Shown: piece by piece, positions 1 to 8,572 of the stretch
Numbering within the stretch: position 1 is the stretch's first letter
How the letters are laid out: every line of letters begins with the position of its first letter
From: Burkholderia cepacia
GTDB lineage: Bacteria > Pseudomonadota > Gammaproteobacteria > Burkholderiales > Burkholderiaceae
Direction of reading: 5' to 3'
Length of the DNA: 64,000 nucleotides
Assembly: GCF_001718835.1 (NCBI RefSeq)
Contig: NZ_CP013443.1
Location: 1,116,001-1,180,000 of the forward strand
Made by a program: the position numbers and the translations under genes
The notes under the pieces: model-generated
What the model saw: the letters and a program-made list of their open reading frames with translations, nothing else
What the model was told of the DNA's origin: nothing
Databases searched by the model: none

Positions 1-2
1 CG

Positions 3-401
3 GTCGGCAACCGCGCATCGGCGATTGCCGTGCATGGGCCGGTGCGCACCGCGCTCGTCGCGCGTCAGCGCGCGTTCCGCAAGACGCCGGGCCTCGTTGC
101 GGACGGGCGCGACATGGGCACCGTGATCTTCCCGGACGCCGTGTTGAAGGTGTTCCTGACGGCCAGCGCCGAGGCGCGCGCGACCAGACGGCATAAGCAA
201 TTGATGCAAAAAGGTTTTTCTGCTAATATAGATGACTTGCTCCGGGATCTTCGTGAACGTGACGCGCGCGACAGCAATCGCGCGGCCGCGCCGCTGAAGC
301 CTGCGGCAGATGCCAGGCTGCTCGATACGTCGGCGCTTTCGGTCGATGAAGCGGTCGACCAGGTGCTGCAGTGGTACCGGGCGCTCGGCCAGCCCGCCTG
401 A
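3..401 (+). CDS. cmk: Cytidylate kinase, C-terminal part (5' end outside window)
   Basis: This is the C-terminal ~132 residues of CMP/dCMP kinase, which phosphorylates CMP and dCMP to the diphosphates in cytosolic pyrimidine salvage. The frame is open from the first bases of the window and ends in TGA at 401. The DGRDMGTVIFPDA stretch followed by a KVFLTASAEARA strand is characteristic of bacterial Cmk, as is the arginine-rich lid segment around RRHKQL. It is followed about 140 bp later by rpsA, the conserved cmk-rpsA-ihfB order of proteobacteria. The start codon and P-loop lie to the left of the window. Confidence 0.95.
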   Translation, partial: VGNRASAIAVHGPVRTALVARQRAFRKTPGLVADGRDMGTVIFPDAVLKVFLTASAEARATRRHKQLMQKGFSANIDDLLRDLRERDARDSNRAAAPLKPAADARLLDTSALSVDEAVDQVLQWYRALGQPA

Positions 402-543
402 GAAGGCGGGCAGCAGTAGGTGTTCCGCGTCGCAAGCGCGGAGCGTGTTTCGAACCCTTAACCCCGTGTGGTCATCGATCTGGCCCTTTCAGCCTGCCAT
501 TCCGGCCGGCGTGGCACAGCGATCCATGCACAATCAGATTTTT

Positions 544-2256
544 ATGTCCGACCTGCAAACCTCCACCCCGAATACTGAATCTTTCGCGGCTCTGTTCGAA
601 GAGTCGCTGACCCGCCAAGACATGCGCGCCGGCGAAGTGATTTCCGCCGAAGTCGTGCGCGTCGACCACAACTTCGTGGTCGTCAATGCAGGCCTGAAGT
701 CCGAGGCTTACATTCCGATCGAGGAATTCCTGAACGATCAGGGCGAGGTTGAGGTGCAGTCGGGCGATTTCGTGTCCGTCGCGATCGACGCACTCGAAAA
801 CGGCTACGGCGACACGATCCTGTCGCGCGACAAGGCGAAGCGCCTTGCATCGTGGCTGTCGCTGGAAAAGGCGCTCGACAACAACGAACTCGTCACCGGC
901 ACGATCACCGGCAAGGTGAAGGGCGGCATGACCGTGATGGTCAACGGCATCCGCGCGTTCCTGCCGGGTTCGCTGGTCGACACGCGTCCGGTCAAGGACA
1001 CGACCCCGTACGAAGGCAAGACGCTCGAGTTCCGCGTGATCAAGCTCGATCGCAAGCGTAACAACGTCGTGCTGTCGCGTCGTGCAGTGATCGAAGCAAC
1101 GCAAGGCGAAGAGCGCGCGAAGCTGCTCGAGACGCTGAAGGAAGGCGCGATCGTCAACGGCGTGGTCAAGAACATCACCGACTACGGCGCGTTCGTCGAC
1201 CTCGGCGGCATCGACGGCCTGCTGCACATCACCGACATCGCATGGCGTCGTGTGCGTCACCCGAGCGAAGTCCTGTCGGTTGGCCAGGAAGTCACCGCGA
1301 AGATCCTCAAGTTCGACCAAGAGAAGAACCGCGTCTCGCTGGGCATCAAGCAACTGGGCGACGATCCGTGGGAAGGCATCTCGCGCCGTTACCCGTCGGG
1401 CACGCGCCTGTTCGGCAAGGTCACGAACATCACCGACTACGGCGCATTCGTCGAAGTGGAATCGGGCATCGAAGGCCTCGTCCACGTGTCGGAAATGGAC
1501 TGGACCAACAAGAACGTTGCGCCGTCGAAGGTTGTCCAGCTGGGCGACGAAGTCGAAGTCATGGTCCTCGAGATCGACGAAGACCGTCGTCGTATCAGCC
1601 TCGGCATGAAGCAGTGCAAGCCGAATCCGTGGGATGACTTCAGCCGCAACTTCAAGAAGGGCGACAAGATCACGGGCGCAATCAAGTCGATCACCGACTT
1701 CGGCGTGTTCATCGGTCTGCCGGGCGGCATCGACGGCCTGGTCCACCTGTCGGACCTGTCGTGGAGCGAAGCCGGCGAAGAAGCCGTTCGCAAGTACAAG
1801 AAGGGCGACGAAGTCGAAGCCATCGTGCTCGGTATCGACGTCGAGAAGGAGCGTATTTCGCTCGGCATCAAGCAGCTCGAAGGCGACCCGTTCAGCAACT
1901 ACGTTGCAATGAACGACAAGGGCTCGATCGTCGACGGCGTCGTGAAGACGGTCGATGCGAAGGGTGCGGTCGTCACGCTGACGGGCGACATCGAAGGCTA
2001 CCTGCGCGCGTCGGAAATCTCGCAGGATCGCGTCGAAGACGCTCGCAACGTGCTGAAGGAAGGCGACAAGGTCAACGCGATGGTGATCAACATCGATCGC
2101 AAGTCGCGCGGCATCAACCTGTCGATCAAGGCGAAGGATTCGGCTGAACAACAGGAAGCGATCCGCGGCCTGCAGTCGGACACCAGCGCTGCTGCGACCG
2201 GTACGACCAACCTCGGCGCGCTGCTGAAGGCGAAGCTCGACGGCCAGAACCAGTAA
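544..2256 (+). CDS. rpsA: 30S ribosomal protein S1
   Basis: Ribosomal protein S1 (570 residues) binds mRNA on the 30S subunit and helps start translation on messages with weak Shine-Dalgarno sequences. Six S1/OB-fold RNA-binding repeats are visible; the central ones carry the recurring NITDYGAFV or SITDFGVFI signature and end in ISLGxKQ. The start was set at the ATG at 544, giving MSDLQTSTPN, the usual beta-proteobacterial N-terminus; an in-frame ATG at 526 is less likely. No clear Shine-Dalgarno sequence precedes it, consistent with the autoregulated, SD-poor rpsA leaders known in other proteobacteria. Length is close to the ~557-570 usual for the family. Confidence 0.97.
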   Translation: MSDLQTSTPNTESFAALFEESLTRQDMRAGEVISAEVVRVDHNFVVVNAGLKSEAYIPIEEFLNDQGEVEVQSGDFVSVAIDALENGYGDTILSRDKAKRLASWLSLEKALDNNELVTGTITGKVKGGMTVMVNGIRAFLPGSLVDTRPVKDTTPYEGKTLEFRVIKLDRKRNNVVLSRRAVIEATQGEERAKLLETLKEGAIVNGVVKNITDYGAFVDLGGIDGLLHITDIAWRRVRHPSEVLSVGQEVTAKILKFDQEKNRVSLGIKQLGDDPWEGISRRYPSGTRLFGKVTNITDYGAFVEVESGIEGLVHVSEMDWTNKNVAPSKVVQLGDEVEVMVLEIDEDRRRISLGMKQCKPNPWDDFSRNFKKGDKITGAIKSITDFGVFIGLPGGIDGLVHLSDLSWSEAGEEAVRKYKKGDEVEAIVLGIDVEKERISLGIKQLEGDPFSNYVAMNDKGSIVDGVVKTVDAKGAVVTLTGDIEGYLRASEISQDRVEDARNVLKEGDKVNAMVINIDRKSRGINLSIKAKDSAEQQEAIRGLQSDTSAAATGTTNLGALLKAKLDGQNQ

Positions 2257-2278
2257 GCCTCACGAGGTCTGCTGAAGT

Positions 2279-2602
2279 ATGACCAAATCCGAGTTGGTCG
2301 CGCAGCTGGCATCGCGATTTCCGCAACTTGTCCTCAAGGATGCGGATTTCGCGGTGAAAACGATGCTCGATGCGATGTCTGACGCCCTGGCGAAAGGGCA
2401 TCGTATCGAAATTCGGGGTTTCGGCAGCTTTGGCCTCAACCGTCGCCCGGCGCGCGTCGGACGCAACCCGAAGTCAGGGGAGAAAGTGCAGGTGCCCGAG
2501 AAATTCGTGCCGCACTTCAAGCCTGGCAAGGAATTGCGGGAACGCGTCGACGGCCGCGCCGGTGAGCCGCTGAAGGCTGACGATCCGGATGACGAGCGTT
2601 GA
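2279..2602 (+). CDS. ihfB: Integration host factor beta subunit
   Basis: IhfB (107 residues) pairs with IhfA to form the DNA-bending nucleoid protein IHF, which assists recombination, replication and sigma-54 promoters. The HU/IHF fold is clear: an N-terminal MTKSELVAQLA helix, then IEIRGFGSFGLNRRPARVGRNPKSGE, which contains the proline at the tip of the DNA-inserting arm. It lies 22 bp downstream of rpsA, the standard rpsA-ihfB arrangement, and is closed by a strong terminator. The C-terminus (about 10 residues rich in Asp/Glu) extends slightly beyond E. coli IhfB. IHF is relevant to the sigma-54 locus at 34.5-39.9 kb. Confidence 0.96.
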   Translation: MTKSELVAQLASRFPQLVLKDADFAVKTMLDAMSDALAKGHRIEIRGFGSFGLNRRPARVGRNPKSGEKVQVPEKFVPHFKPGKELRERVDGRAGEPLKADDPDDER

Positions 2603-2650
2603 GCGTCACCCGGATTGCCCGGAACCCATCCGGCGAAGGCTGAAAAGAAA

Positions 2651-2680
2651 AGCGCCCCTTGCGGGCGCTTTTTTTATTTT
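2651..2680 (+). terminator. Rho-independent terminator after ihfB
   Basis: A GC stem (AGCGCCC paired with GGGCGCT around a short loop) is followed directly by a run of seven T and then ATTTT. It closes the cmk-rpsA-ihfB transcription unit. Confidence 0.9.
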
Positions 2681-2821
2681 TGCGGCACGTGTCCGATGCG
2701 CGCGGGCGCGTGCATGCAACGGATGCGCTGACGCAGAAACGCTTCCTTTACAATACGGGTCGATTCGGTGCGGCGAAGGGGAGTCGCGCGCCGCGGCAAA
2801 CCTCAACAAAGAGAGGGCTTC

Positions 2822-3115
2822 ATGAAGTTTATCGTCTGGCTGATCCGGGTATTGGTGTTCGTACTGCTGCTGGTGCTTGCGCTGGCCAATACGCAAACCG
2901 CGACGCTGAATTTCGTGGCCGGCTATTCATGGCAGGCGCCGCTGATCCTGATCGGCCTCGCGTTCTTTGCCGTGGGGCTGCTGGCTGGCTTGCTGTCCGC
3001 GTTGCCTTCGATCTTCCGCCTGCGTCTCGAGAACGGGCGCCTGAAGCGCGACCTGCGCGCGGCGCGCGAAACGCCGGCCGTCATCGACCAGCCGCCGATG
3101 CCGCCCGTCATTTAA
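2822..3115 (+). CDS. lapA: LapA-family inner membrane protein (DUF1049)
   Basis: This 97-residue protein has two transmembrane helices (about residues 4-22 and 38-62) followed by a short basic, coiled cytoplasmic tail (RLENGRLKRDLRAARE). The pattern is typical of LapA/DUF1049 proteins, which act with LapB in controlling lipopolysaccharide synthesis. The ATG at 2822 was chosen because an AGAGAGG purine run precedes it and because it begins directly before the first hydrophobic helix. lapB follows 57 bp downstream, as in enterobacteria. The family assignment rests on topology, the ANTQTATLNF motif and context. Confidence 0.88.
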   Translation: MKFIVWLIRVLVFVLLLVLALANTQTATLNFVAGYSWQAPLILIGLAFFAVGLLAGLLSALPSIFRLRLENGRLKRDLRAARETPAVIDQPPMPPVI

Positions 3116-3127
3116 CGACCTTTCAAG

Positions 3128-3150
3128 CCGCGCGAAGGCTGCGCGGTTTT
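3128..3150 (+). terminator. Weak intercistronic hairpin between lapA and lapB
   Basis: A six-bp CCGCGC/GCGCGG stem with a seven-base loop is followed by TTTT. The U-run is short, so it could be a partial terminator or attenuator that lowers lapB expression relative to lapA. It is inferred from sequence only. Confidence 0.45.
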
Positions 3151-3172
3151 CGTCTCTGCTTCGATATTTCGC

Positions 3173-4345
3173 ATGGATCTGGATTTTTGGTGGTTGCTCG
3201 CGATTCCGGTCGCGTTCGCGCTCGGTTGGGCGGCGTCACGCTATGACCTGAAGAATCTCCTGTCGGAGAGTGCCAACCTGCCGCGCTCGTATTTCCGCGG
3301 CCTGAATTTTCTGTTGAACGAACAACCCGACAAGGCGATCGACGCGTTCATCGAGGTCGCCAAGCTGGATCCCGAGACGGTCGAGCTGCACTTCGCACTC
3401 GGCAACCTGTTTCGCCGCCGCGGCGAAACCGACCGCGCGATCCGCGTGCACCAGAACCTGCTGAGCCGCACGGACCTGCCGGTCAACGAGCGCGACCACG
3501 CGCTGTACGAGCTGGGCCAGGATTTCCTGAAGGCCGGCCTGCTCGATCGCGCGGAAGAAACCTTCCACATGCTGGTCGACGGCGACCGTGCACTCGGCGC
3601 GCAGCGGGCGCTGCTGACGATCTACGAGATCGAGAAGGACTGGAACAAGTCGATCGATACGGCGAAGCGCATCGAGTCGATGGGCGCGGGTTCTCTCGGC
3701 ACCGAGATCGCGCAGTTTCACTGCGAACTTGCTCAGGACGCGCTGCAGCGCAAGAACGCGGCAGCGGCCGCCGAACAGTTGCGCCTCGCGTTGACCGTGA
3801 ACCCGCAGAACGTTCGCGCGACGATCCTCTCCGGCGACGCCGCGGCGGCCGAGGGCAACCATGCGGCCGCGATCGAGCACTGGAAGCGCGTCGAAGCGCA
3901 GAATCCGGCGTATCTGCCGCTCGTCGCCGACAAGCTGATGAAGGCGTACGTCGCGCTCGGCAAGAACGCCGAAGGCGCCGAGCTGCTGATGGGCTATGTC
4001 GACCGCTATCCGTCGAACGACCTGCTCGACATCGCATACCAGCACATCGCGGGCTTGCGCGGCCAGGACGCGGCGCACACGCTCGCGCGCACGCAGATGG
4101 AGAAGGCGCCGAACCTGTCGGGAATGCTGCACCTGCTCGATGCGCAGATCGCGGCGGCCGATGAACCGCGCCGTAAGGAACTTGAAATGATGCGTGCGCT
4201 GATCAAGCAGCGCACCAAGAATTTGCCACGGTATACGTGCCAGAATTGCGGTTTCCGGGCACGCAATTTCTACTGGCAGTGTCCGGGCTGCAGCGGCTGG
4301 GAAACCTATGCGCCGCGCCGCGTCGATCCTGCGATGCCGGGCTGA
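3173..4345 (+). CDS. lapB: Lipopolysaccharide assembly protein LapB (YciM)
   Basis: LapB (390 residues) is an inner-membrane-anchored TPR protein that, in E. coli, recruits the FtsH protease to LpxC and so limits lipid A synthesis. An N-terminal transmembrane segment (LDFWWLLAIPVAFALGWAA) is followed by a long helical TPR region (about residues 45-340). A rubredoxin-like zinc module closes the protein: CQNC at about residue 355 and CPGC about 17 residues later. All four cysteines are present. The length matches the family (389 in E. coli). It forms a unit with lapA and lies just upstream of the LPS sugar genes ugd and hldD. Confidence 0.95.
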   Translation: MDLDFWWLLAIPVAFALGWAASRYDLKNLLSESANLPRSYFRGLNFLLNEQPDKAIDAFIEVAKLDPETVELHFALGNLFRRRGETDRAIRVHQNLLSRTDLPVNERDHALYELGQDFLKAGLLDRAEETFHMLVDGDRALGAQRALLTIYEIEKDWNKSIDTAKRIESMGAGSLGTEIAQFHCELAQDALQRKNAAAAAEQLRLALTVNPQNVRATILSGDAAAAEGNHAAAIEHWKRVEAQNPAYLPLVADKLMKAYVALGKNAEGAELLMGYVDRYPSNDLLDIAYQHIAGLRGQDAAHTLARTQMEKAPNLSGMLHLLDAQIAAADEPRRKELEMMRALIKQRTKNLPRYTCQNCGFRARNFYWQCPGCSGWETYAPRRVDPAMPG

Positions 4346-4435
4346 TCCCGGCACGCGGGGCCAACGCGCTGCGGTTGCCGCCGGGTTCGTCCCGGCGGCC
4401 AAGTTAGTCAATTACCGGGAAGTACCGGAACATCT

Positions 4436-5824
4436 ATGAAAATCACCATCATCGGCACCGGCTATGTCGGTCTTGTCACGGGCGCCTGCCTGGCGGAGAT
4501 CGGCCACGACGTCTTCTGCCTCGACGTCGACCCGCGCAAGATCGACATCCTGAACAACGGCGGGATGCCGATTCACGAACCTGGGCTGCTGGACATCATC
4601 GCGCGCAACCGCGCAGCGGGGCGCCTGCGCTTCTCGACCGACATCGAGGCAAGCGTCGCGCACGGCGAGATCCAGTTCATCGCCGTCGGCACGCCGCCCG
4701 ACGAGGACGGCTCGGCCGACCTGCAGTACGTGCTCGAAGCCGCGCGCAACATCGGCCGCCACATGACGGGCTTCAAGGTGATCGTCGACAAGTCGACGGT
4801 GCCGGTCGGTACCGCACAGCGCGTGCGCGGCGTGGTCGACGAAGCGCTTGCCGCTCGTGGGCTGGCGGGCAGCGTCGCGCATCGCTTCTCGGTCGTGTCG
4901 AACCCGGAATTCCTGAAGGAAGGCGCCGCGGTCGAGGACTTCATGCGTCCGGACCGGATCATCATCGGCGTCGACGACGACGAGACGGGAACGATCGCGC
5001 GCGAGAAGATGAAGAAGCTTTACGCGCCATTCAACCGCAACCATGAGCGCACGATCTACATGGACGTGCGGTCGGCGGAATTCGCGAAATACGCGGCGAA
5101 CGCGATGCTTGCAACGCGTATCTCGTTCATGAACGAGATGTCGAATCTCGCCGACAAGGTCGGCGCCGACATCGAGGCCGTGCGCCGCGGGATCGGCTCC
5201 GATCCGCGCATCGGCTATCACTTCCTGTACGCCGGCGTCGGCTACGGCGGCTCGTGCTTCCCCAAGGACGTCCAGGCGCTGATTCGCACGGCCGGCGAGA
5301 ACGGCCAGCCGTTGCGCATCCTGGAAGCCGTCGAGGCGGCCAACCATGCGCAGAAGGACGTGCTGATCGGCAAGATCGAGCAGCGCTTCGGTGCCGACCT
5401 GACCGGCCGCGAGTTCGCGGTCTGGGGCCTGGCGTTCAAGCCGAACACCGATGATATGCGCGAGGCGCCGAGCCGCCGCCTGATCGCCGCGCTGCTCGAG
5501 CGCGGCGCGACCGTGCGTGCGTACGATCCGGTCGCGGTCGACGAGGCACGGCGCGTGTTTGCGCTGGATCTCGGCGCGGGTTCCGACGCGCTGTCGCGCC
5601 TGCACTTCGTCGATACGCAGGACATCGCCGTGACGGGCGCGGACGCGCTCGTGATCGTGACCGAGTGGAAGGAGTTCCGGAGCCCCGATTTCACGCGCCT
5701 GAAGGCTGAGCTGAAGGCGCCGGTGATCTTCGACGGGCGCAACCTGTACGAGCCGGACGCGATGGCCGAACTGGGCATCGACTACTACGCGATCGGACGT
5801 CCCCATGTCGACCCCCAGGCTTGA
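4436..5824 (+). CDS. ugd: UDP-glucose 6-dehydrogenase
   Basis: Ugd oxidises UDP-glucose to UDP-glucuronate with two NAD+, supplying precursor for exopolysaccharide and for the aminoarabinose that modifies Burkholderia lipid A. The N-terminus has the Rossmann GxGxxG motif (IIGTGYVGLVTG). The catalytic cysteine lies in GGSCFPKD at residue 274, and the central KSTVPVGT and NPEFLKEGAAVEDFM segments are conserved. The length of 462 is normal. The ATG follows GGGAAG with acceptable spacing. It sits between lapB and hldD, within an LPS-related cluster. Burkholderia often carries further ugd copies elsewhere, which cannot be checked here. Confidence 0.95.
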   Translation: MKITIIGTGYVGLVTGACLAEIGHDVFCLDVDPRKIDILNNGGMPIHEPGLLDIIARNRAAGRLRFSTDIEASVAHGEIQFIAVGTPPDEDGSADLQYVLEAARNIGRHMTGFKVIVDKSTVPVGTAQRVRGVVDEALAARGLAGSVAHRFSVVSNPEFLKEGAAVEDFMRPDRIIIGVDDDETGTIAREKMKKLYAPFNRNHERTIYMDVRSAEFAKYAANAMLATRISFMNEMSNLADKVGADIEAVRRGIGSDPRIGYHFLYAGVGYGGSCFPKDVQALIRTAGENGQPLRILEAVEAANHAQKDVLIGKIEQRFGADLTGREFAVWGLAFKPNTDDMREAPSRRLIAALLERGATVRAYDPVAVDEARRVFALDLGAGSDALSRLHFVDTQDIAVTGADALVIVTEWKEFRSPDFTRLKAELKAPVIFDGRNLYEPDAMAELGIDYYAIGRPHVDPQA

Positions 5825-5960
5825 TCGCACGATAGAAGCCGAGCAAAGCGTGCCGGGCGTTGCCGCGGCCAACTGTGGCGAGTTGTTCCATTGAGCGCAT
5901 GCGCGCGGTGCGGTGGACGCGCTGTGCGCTGTTTCGTTTCTCTTTTTAGGCAGAGCAATC

Positions 5961-6953
5961 ATGACCCTCATCGTCACCGGCGCAGCCGGTTTTATCGGCG
6001 CGAACATCGTCAAGGCGCTCAACGAGCGTGGCGAGACGCGCATCATCGCGGTCGACAACCTGACGCGCGCGGACAAGTTCCGGAATCTCGTCGATTGCGA
6101 GATCGACGACTATCTGGACAAGACGGAATTCGTCGAACGCTTCGCGCGCGGCGATTTCGGCAAGGTACGCGCGGTGTTCCACGAAGGCGCCTGCTCGGAC
6201 ACGATGGAAACCGACGGCCGCTACATGATGGACAACAACTTCCGCTACAGCCGCGCGGTGCTCGACACCTGCCTCGCACAGGGCACGCAGTTCCTGTATG
6301 CGTCGTCGGCGGCGATCTACGGCGGCTCGACGCGATTCGTCGAGGAGCGCGACGTCGAGGCGCCGCTGAATGTCTACGGCTATTCGAAGTTCCTGTTCGA
6401 CCAGGTGATCCGTCGTGTGCTGCCGACCGCGAAGAGCCAGATCGCCGGCTTCCGCTATTTCAACGTGTACGGCCCGCGCGAGACGCACAAGGGGCGCATG
6501 GCGTCGGTCGCGTTCCACAACTTCAACCAGTTCCGCGCGGAAGGCAAGGTGAAGCTGTTCGGCGAGTACAACGGCTACGCACCGGGCGAGCAGACGCGTG
6601 ACTTCGTGTCGGTCGAGGACGTGACGAAGGTGAACCTGTTCTTCTTCGATCATCCGGAGAAGTCGGGCATCTTCAACCTCGGGACCGGCCGCGCGCAGCC
6701 GTTCAACGATATCGCGACGACGGTCGTGAATACGTTGCGCGCGCTCGACAACCTGCCGCCGCTGACACTCGCGCAGCAGGTCGAGCAAGGGCTGATCGAA
6801 TACGTGCCGTTCCCCGATGCGCTGCGCGGCAAGTACCAGTGCTTCACGCAGGCCGACCAGACGAAGCTGCGCGCGGCCGGTTACGACGCGCCGTTCCTGA
6901 CCGTGCAGGAAGGTGTCGACCGCTACGTGCGTTGGCTATCCGGCCAGGTTTAA
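5961..6953 (+). CDS. hldD: ADP-L-glycero-D-manno-heptose 6-epimerase
   Basis: HldD (RfaD, 330 residues) converts ADP-D-glycero- to ADP-L-glycero-D-manno-heptose, the activated sugar for the LPS inner core. It is an extended SDR enzyme: the N-terminal TGAAGFIGANIV binds NADP, ASSAAIYGG carries the catalytic Ser/Thr region, and YGYSKFLFDQ holds the active-site Tyr and Lys. The start at 5961 was chosen because the glycine motif begins seven residues in; the upstream in-frame codons would add an unconvincing leader. It follows ugd by 136 bp. No heptose kinase or adenylyltransferase gene is adjacent. Confidence 0.96.
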   Translation: MTLIVTGAAGFIGANIVKALNERGETRIIAVDNLTRADKFRNLVDCEIDDYLDKTEFVERFARGDFGKVRAVFHEGACSDTMETDGRYMMDNNFRYSRAVLDTCLAQGTQFLYASSAAIYGGSTRFVEERDVEAPLNVYGYSKFLFDQVIRRVLPTAKSQIAGFRYFNVYGPRETHKGRMASVAFHNFNQFRAEGKVKLFGEYNGYAPGEQTRDFVSVEDVTKVNLFFFDHPEKSGIFNLGTGRAQPFNDIATTVVNTLRALDNLPPLTLAQQVEQGLIEYVPFPDALRGKYQCFTQADQTKLRAAGYDAPFLTVQEGVDRYVRWLSGQV

Positions 6954-7026
6954 GCGGAAGCGTTGCATCGATAGACTGGGTCTCACGGTCGGCAGCCGCC
7001 GGCCGTATTCATCGGAGATCCAGCAC

Positions 7027-7380
7027 ATGATCAGGAAATGGTTGGCCGCAGCGGCAATGCTCGGCACGATCGCGTCGGCCTGGGCGGCCGTCGACGTCAA
7101 CACCGCCAACGAGGATGCACTCGTCGGCATCAAGGGCATCGGCCCGGCGCGGGCCAAGGCGATTCTCGACGAACGGGGCGCACGCGGTCCGTTCAAGAAC
7201 GCCGACGACCTCGCGGCGCGCGTGAAAGGCATGGGCGGCCATACGGTCGAGCGGCTTCAGCAGGAAGGCCTGACGATCGGTGCGGCCGGCGCAGGCGCCG
7301 CACCTGCGGCCGCCAAGCCAGCGGCCGCGCCGGCGACGACGCCGGCCAAACCGGCCGCGGCGCGCACCGCCCAGAAATAG
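7027..7380 (+). CDS. ComEA-like helix-hairpin-helix DNA-binding protein, exported
   Basis: This 117-residue protein begins with a Sec signal peptide (MIRKWLAAAAMLGTIASAWA). A single ComEA-type helix-hairpin-helix domain follows: VDVNTANEDALVGIKGIGPARAKAILDER, then FKNADDLAARVKGMG. An Ala/Pro/Lys-rich tail completes it. Proteins of this type bind DNA in the periplasm during natural transformation. Many beta-proteobacteria carry such short ComEA proteins, so a role in DNA uptake is plausible but not shown here. The ATG at 7027 lies directly before the basic n-region of the signal peptide. A terminator follows at 7446. Confidence 0.88.
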   Translation: MIRKWLAAAAMLGTIASAWAAVDVNTANEDALVGIKGIGPARAKAILDERGARGPFKNADDLAARVKGMGGHTVERLQQEGLTIGAAGAGAAPAAAKPAAAPATTPAKPAAARTAQK

Positions 7381-7445
7381 CGCACCCGGGGTCGGGTTCG
7401 CGAGCCCGGTGAAACGGTTCCTTCAGGCCGTCGTTGCGACGGCTT

Positions 7446-7469
7446 CCCGCGGCATGCCGCGGGTTTTTT
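7446..7469 (+). terminator. Terminator after the comEA-like gene
   Basis: A CCCGCGG/CCGCGGG stem with a four-base CATG loop is followed by six T. It separates the comEA-like gene from cysM. Confidence 0.88.
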
Positions 7470-7562
7470 GCGTGGACGTCCCGCCTGCGCGCTCATGTCG
7501 GTCCGGCGCCGGTATCCATCGCTGCAATGGGGCTAGGCGGCGCGCACTTCTGCGCTGGTTTA

Positions 7563-7576
7563 CAATCGATCGATTG
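7563..7576. promoter_or_regulatory. 14-bp perfect palindrome upstream of cysM
   Basis: CAATCGATCGATTG is a perfect palindrome centred about 34 bp before the cysM start, next to a TTTACAAT sequence that could serve as a -10 region. It may be an operator, but GATC/CGAT-rich palindromes arise easily in this genome, so the role is speculative. Confidence 0.35.
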
Positions 7577-7602
7577 ATCGGCCTCGTACTCACGGTATAT
7601 CC

Positions 7603-8505
7603 ATGGCTTACAAAACTATCGAAGACACGATCGGCAATACGCCGCTCGTCCAACTGGTCCGCTTGCCGGACGACGAGATTCGCGCGCGCAACAACGTGGT
7701 GCTCGCGAAGCTCGAAGGCAACAATCCGGCCGGTTCCGTGAAGGATCGTCCGGCGCTGTCGATGATCAGCAAGGCCGAGGCGCGCGGGCGCATCAAGCCG
7801 GGCGACACGCTGATCGAGGCGACGAGCGGCAACACCGGTATCGCACTCGCGATGGCAGCGGCGATCCGCGGCTACAAGATGGTGCTGATCATGCCGGAGG
7901 ACCTGTCGGTCGAGCGCCGCCAGAGCATGGCCGCCTACGGTGCCGAAATCATCCTGACGCCGGTGAAGGGCGGAATGGAACTGGCACGTGACCTCGCGGA
8001 CGAGATGCAGCGCGAAGGCAAGGGCGTGATCCTCGACCAGTTCGCGAACCCCGACAATCCGGTCGCGCACTACGAAGCGACGGGCCCGGAAATCTGGCGC
8101 GATACCGAAGGGCGCGTCACGCACTTCGTGTCGGCCATGGGCACGACGGGCACGATCATGGGCACGTCGCGCTATCTGAAGGAGCAGAATCCGGCGATCG
8201 AGATCGTCGGTGCGCAGCCGGAAGACGGTTCGCGCATTCCGGGCATCCGCAAGTGGCCGGAAGCCTATATGCCGACGATCTTCGATCGCAGGCGTGTCGA
8301 CCGCGTCGAGAACGTGAGCCAGGCTGCGTCGGAAACGATGGCGCGCCGGCTCGCGGCCGTCGAAGGCATCTTCGCGGGCATTTCGTCGGGCGGCGCATGC
8401 GAAGTCGCGATGCGCATCGCGCGTCAGGTCGAGAATGCGACGATCGTGTTCATCGTCTGCGATCGCGGCGACCGCTACCTGTCCACGGGCGTATTTCCCG
8501 CGTAA
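7603..8505 (+). CDS. cysM: Cysteine synthase B (O-acetylserine sulfhydrylase)
   Basis: CysM (300 residues) is a PLP enzyme making cysteine, or S-sulfocysteine when thiosulfate is the sulfur donor, from O-acetylserine. The Schiff-base lysine is Lys47 in NPAGSVKDRPA, and the substrate loop TSGNTG is at 74-79. The SSGGACEVAMR segment near the C-terminus coordinates the PLP phosphate region. The RKWPEAYMP segment and the short overall length favour CysM over CysK. It is a single-gene unit, with a terminator on each side and mltB convergent. Confidence 0.94.
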   Translation: MAYKTIEDTIGNTPLVQLVRLPDDEIRARNNVVLAKLEGNNPAGSVKDRPALSMISKAEARGRIKPGDTLIEATSGNTGIALAMAAAIRGYKMVLIMPEDLSVERRQSMAAYGAEIILTPVKGGMELARDLADEMQREGKGVILDQFANPDNPVAHYEATGPEIWRDTEGRVTHFVSAMGTTGTIMGTSRYLKEQNPAIEIVGAQPEDGSRIPGIRKWPEAYMPTIFDRRRVDRVENVSQAASETMARRLAAVEGIFAGISSGGACEVAMRIARQVENATIVFIVCDRGDRYLSTGVFPA

Positions 8506-8527
8506 GCGAGACCAGACGCATCAAACG

Positions 8528-8555
8528 AAGAAGCCCCGCGATCGCGGGGCTTCTT
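8528..8555. terminator. Bidirectional terminator between cysM and mltB
   Basis: GAAGCCCCGCG/CGCGGGGCTTC form a long GC stem with A-rich sequence on the left and TTCTTG on the right. It lies between two convergent genes and could serve both. Confidence 0.85.
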
Positions 8556-8572
8556 GCTGATGGCCGGAGCGC

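Noticed and set aside
472..2151. A 559-codon open frame antisense to rpsA
   Set aside because: It mirrors rpsA codon structure, is rich in Asp/Arg/Val as expected from antisense of a GC-rich gene, and has no ribosome binding site.
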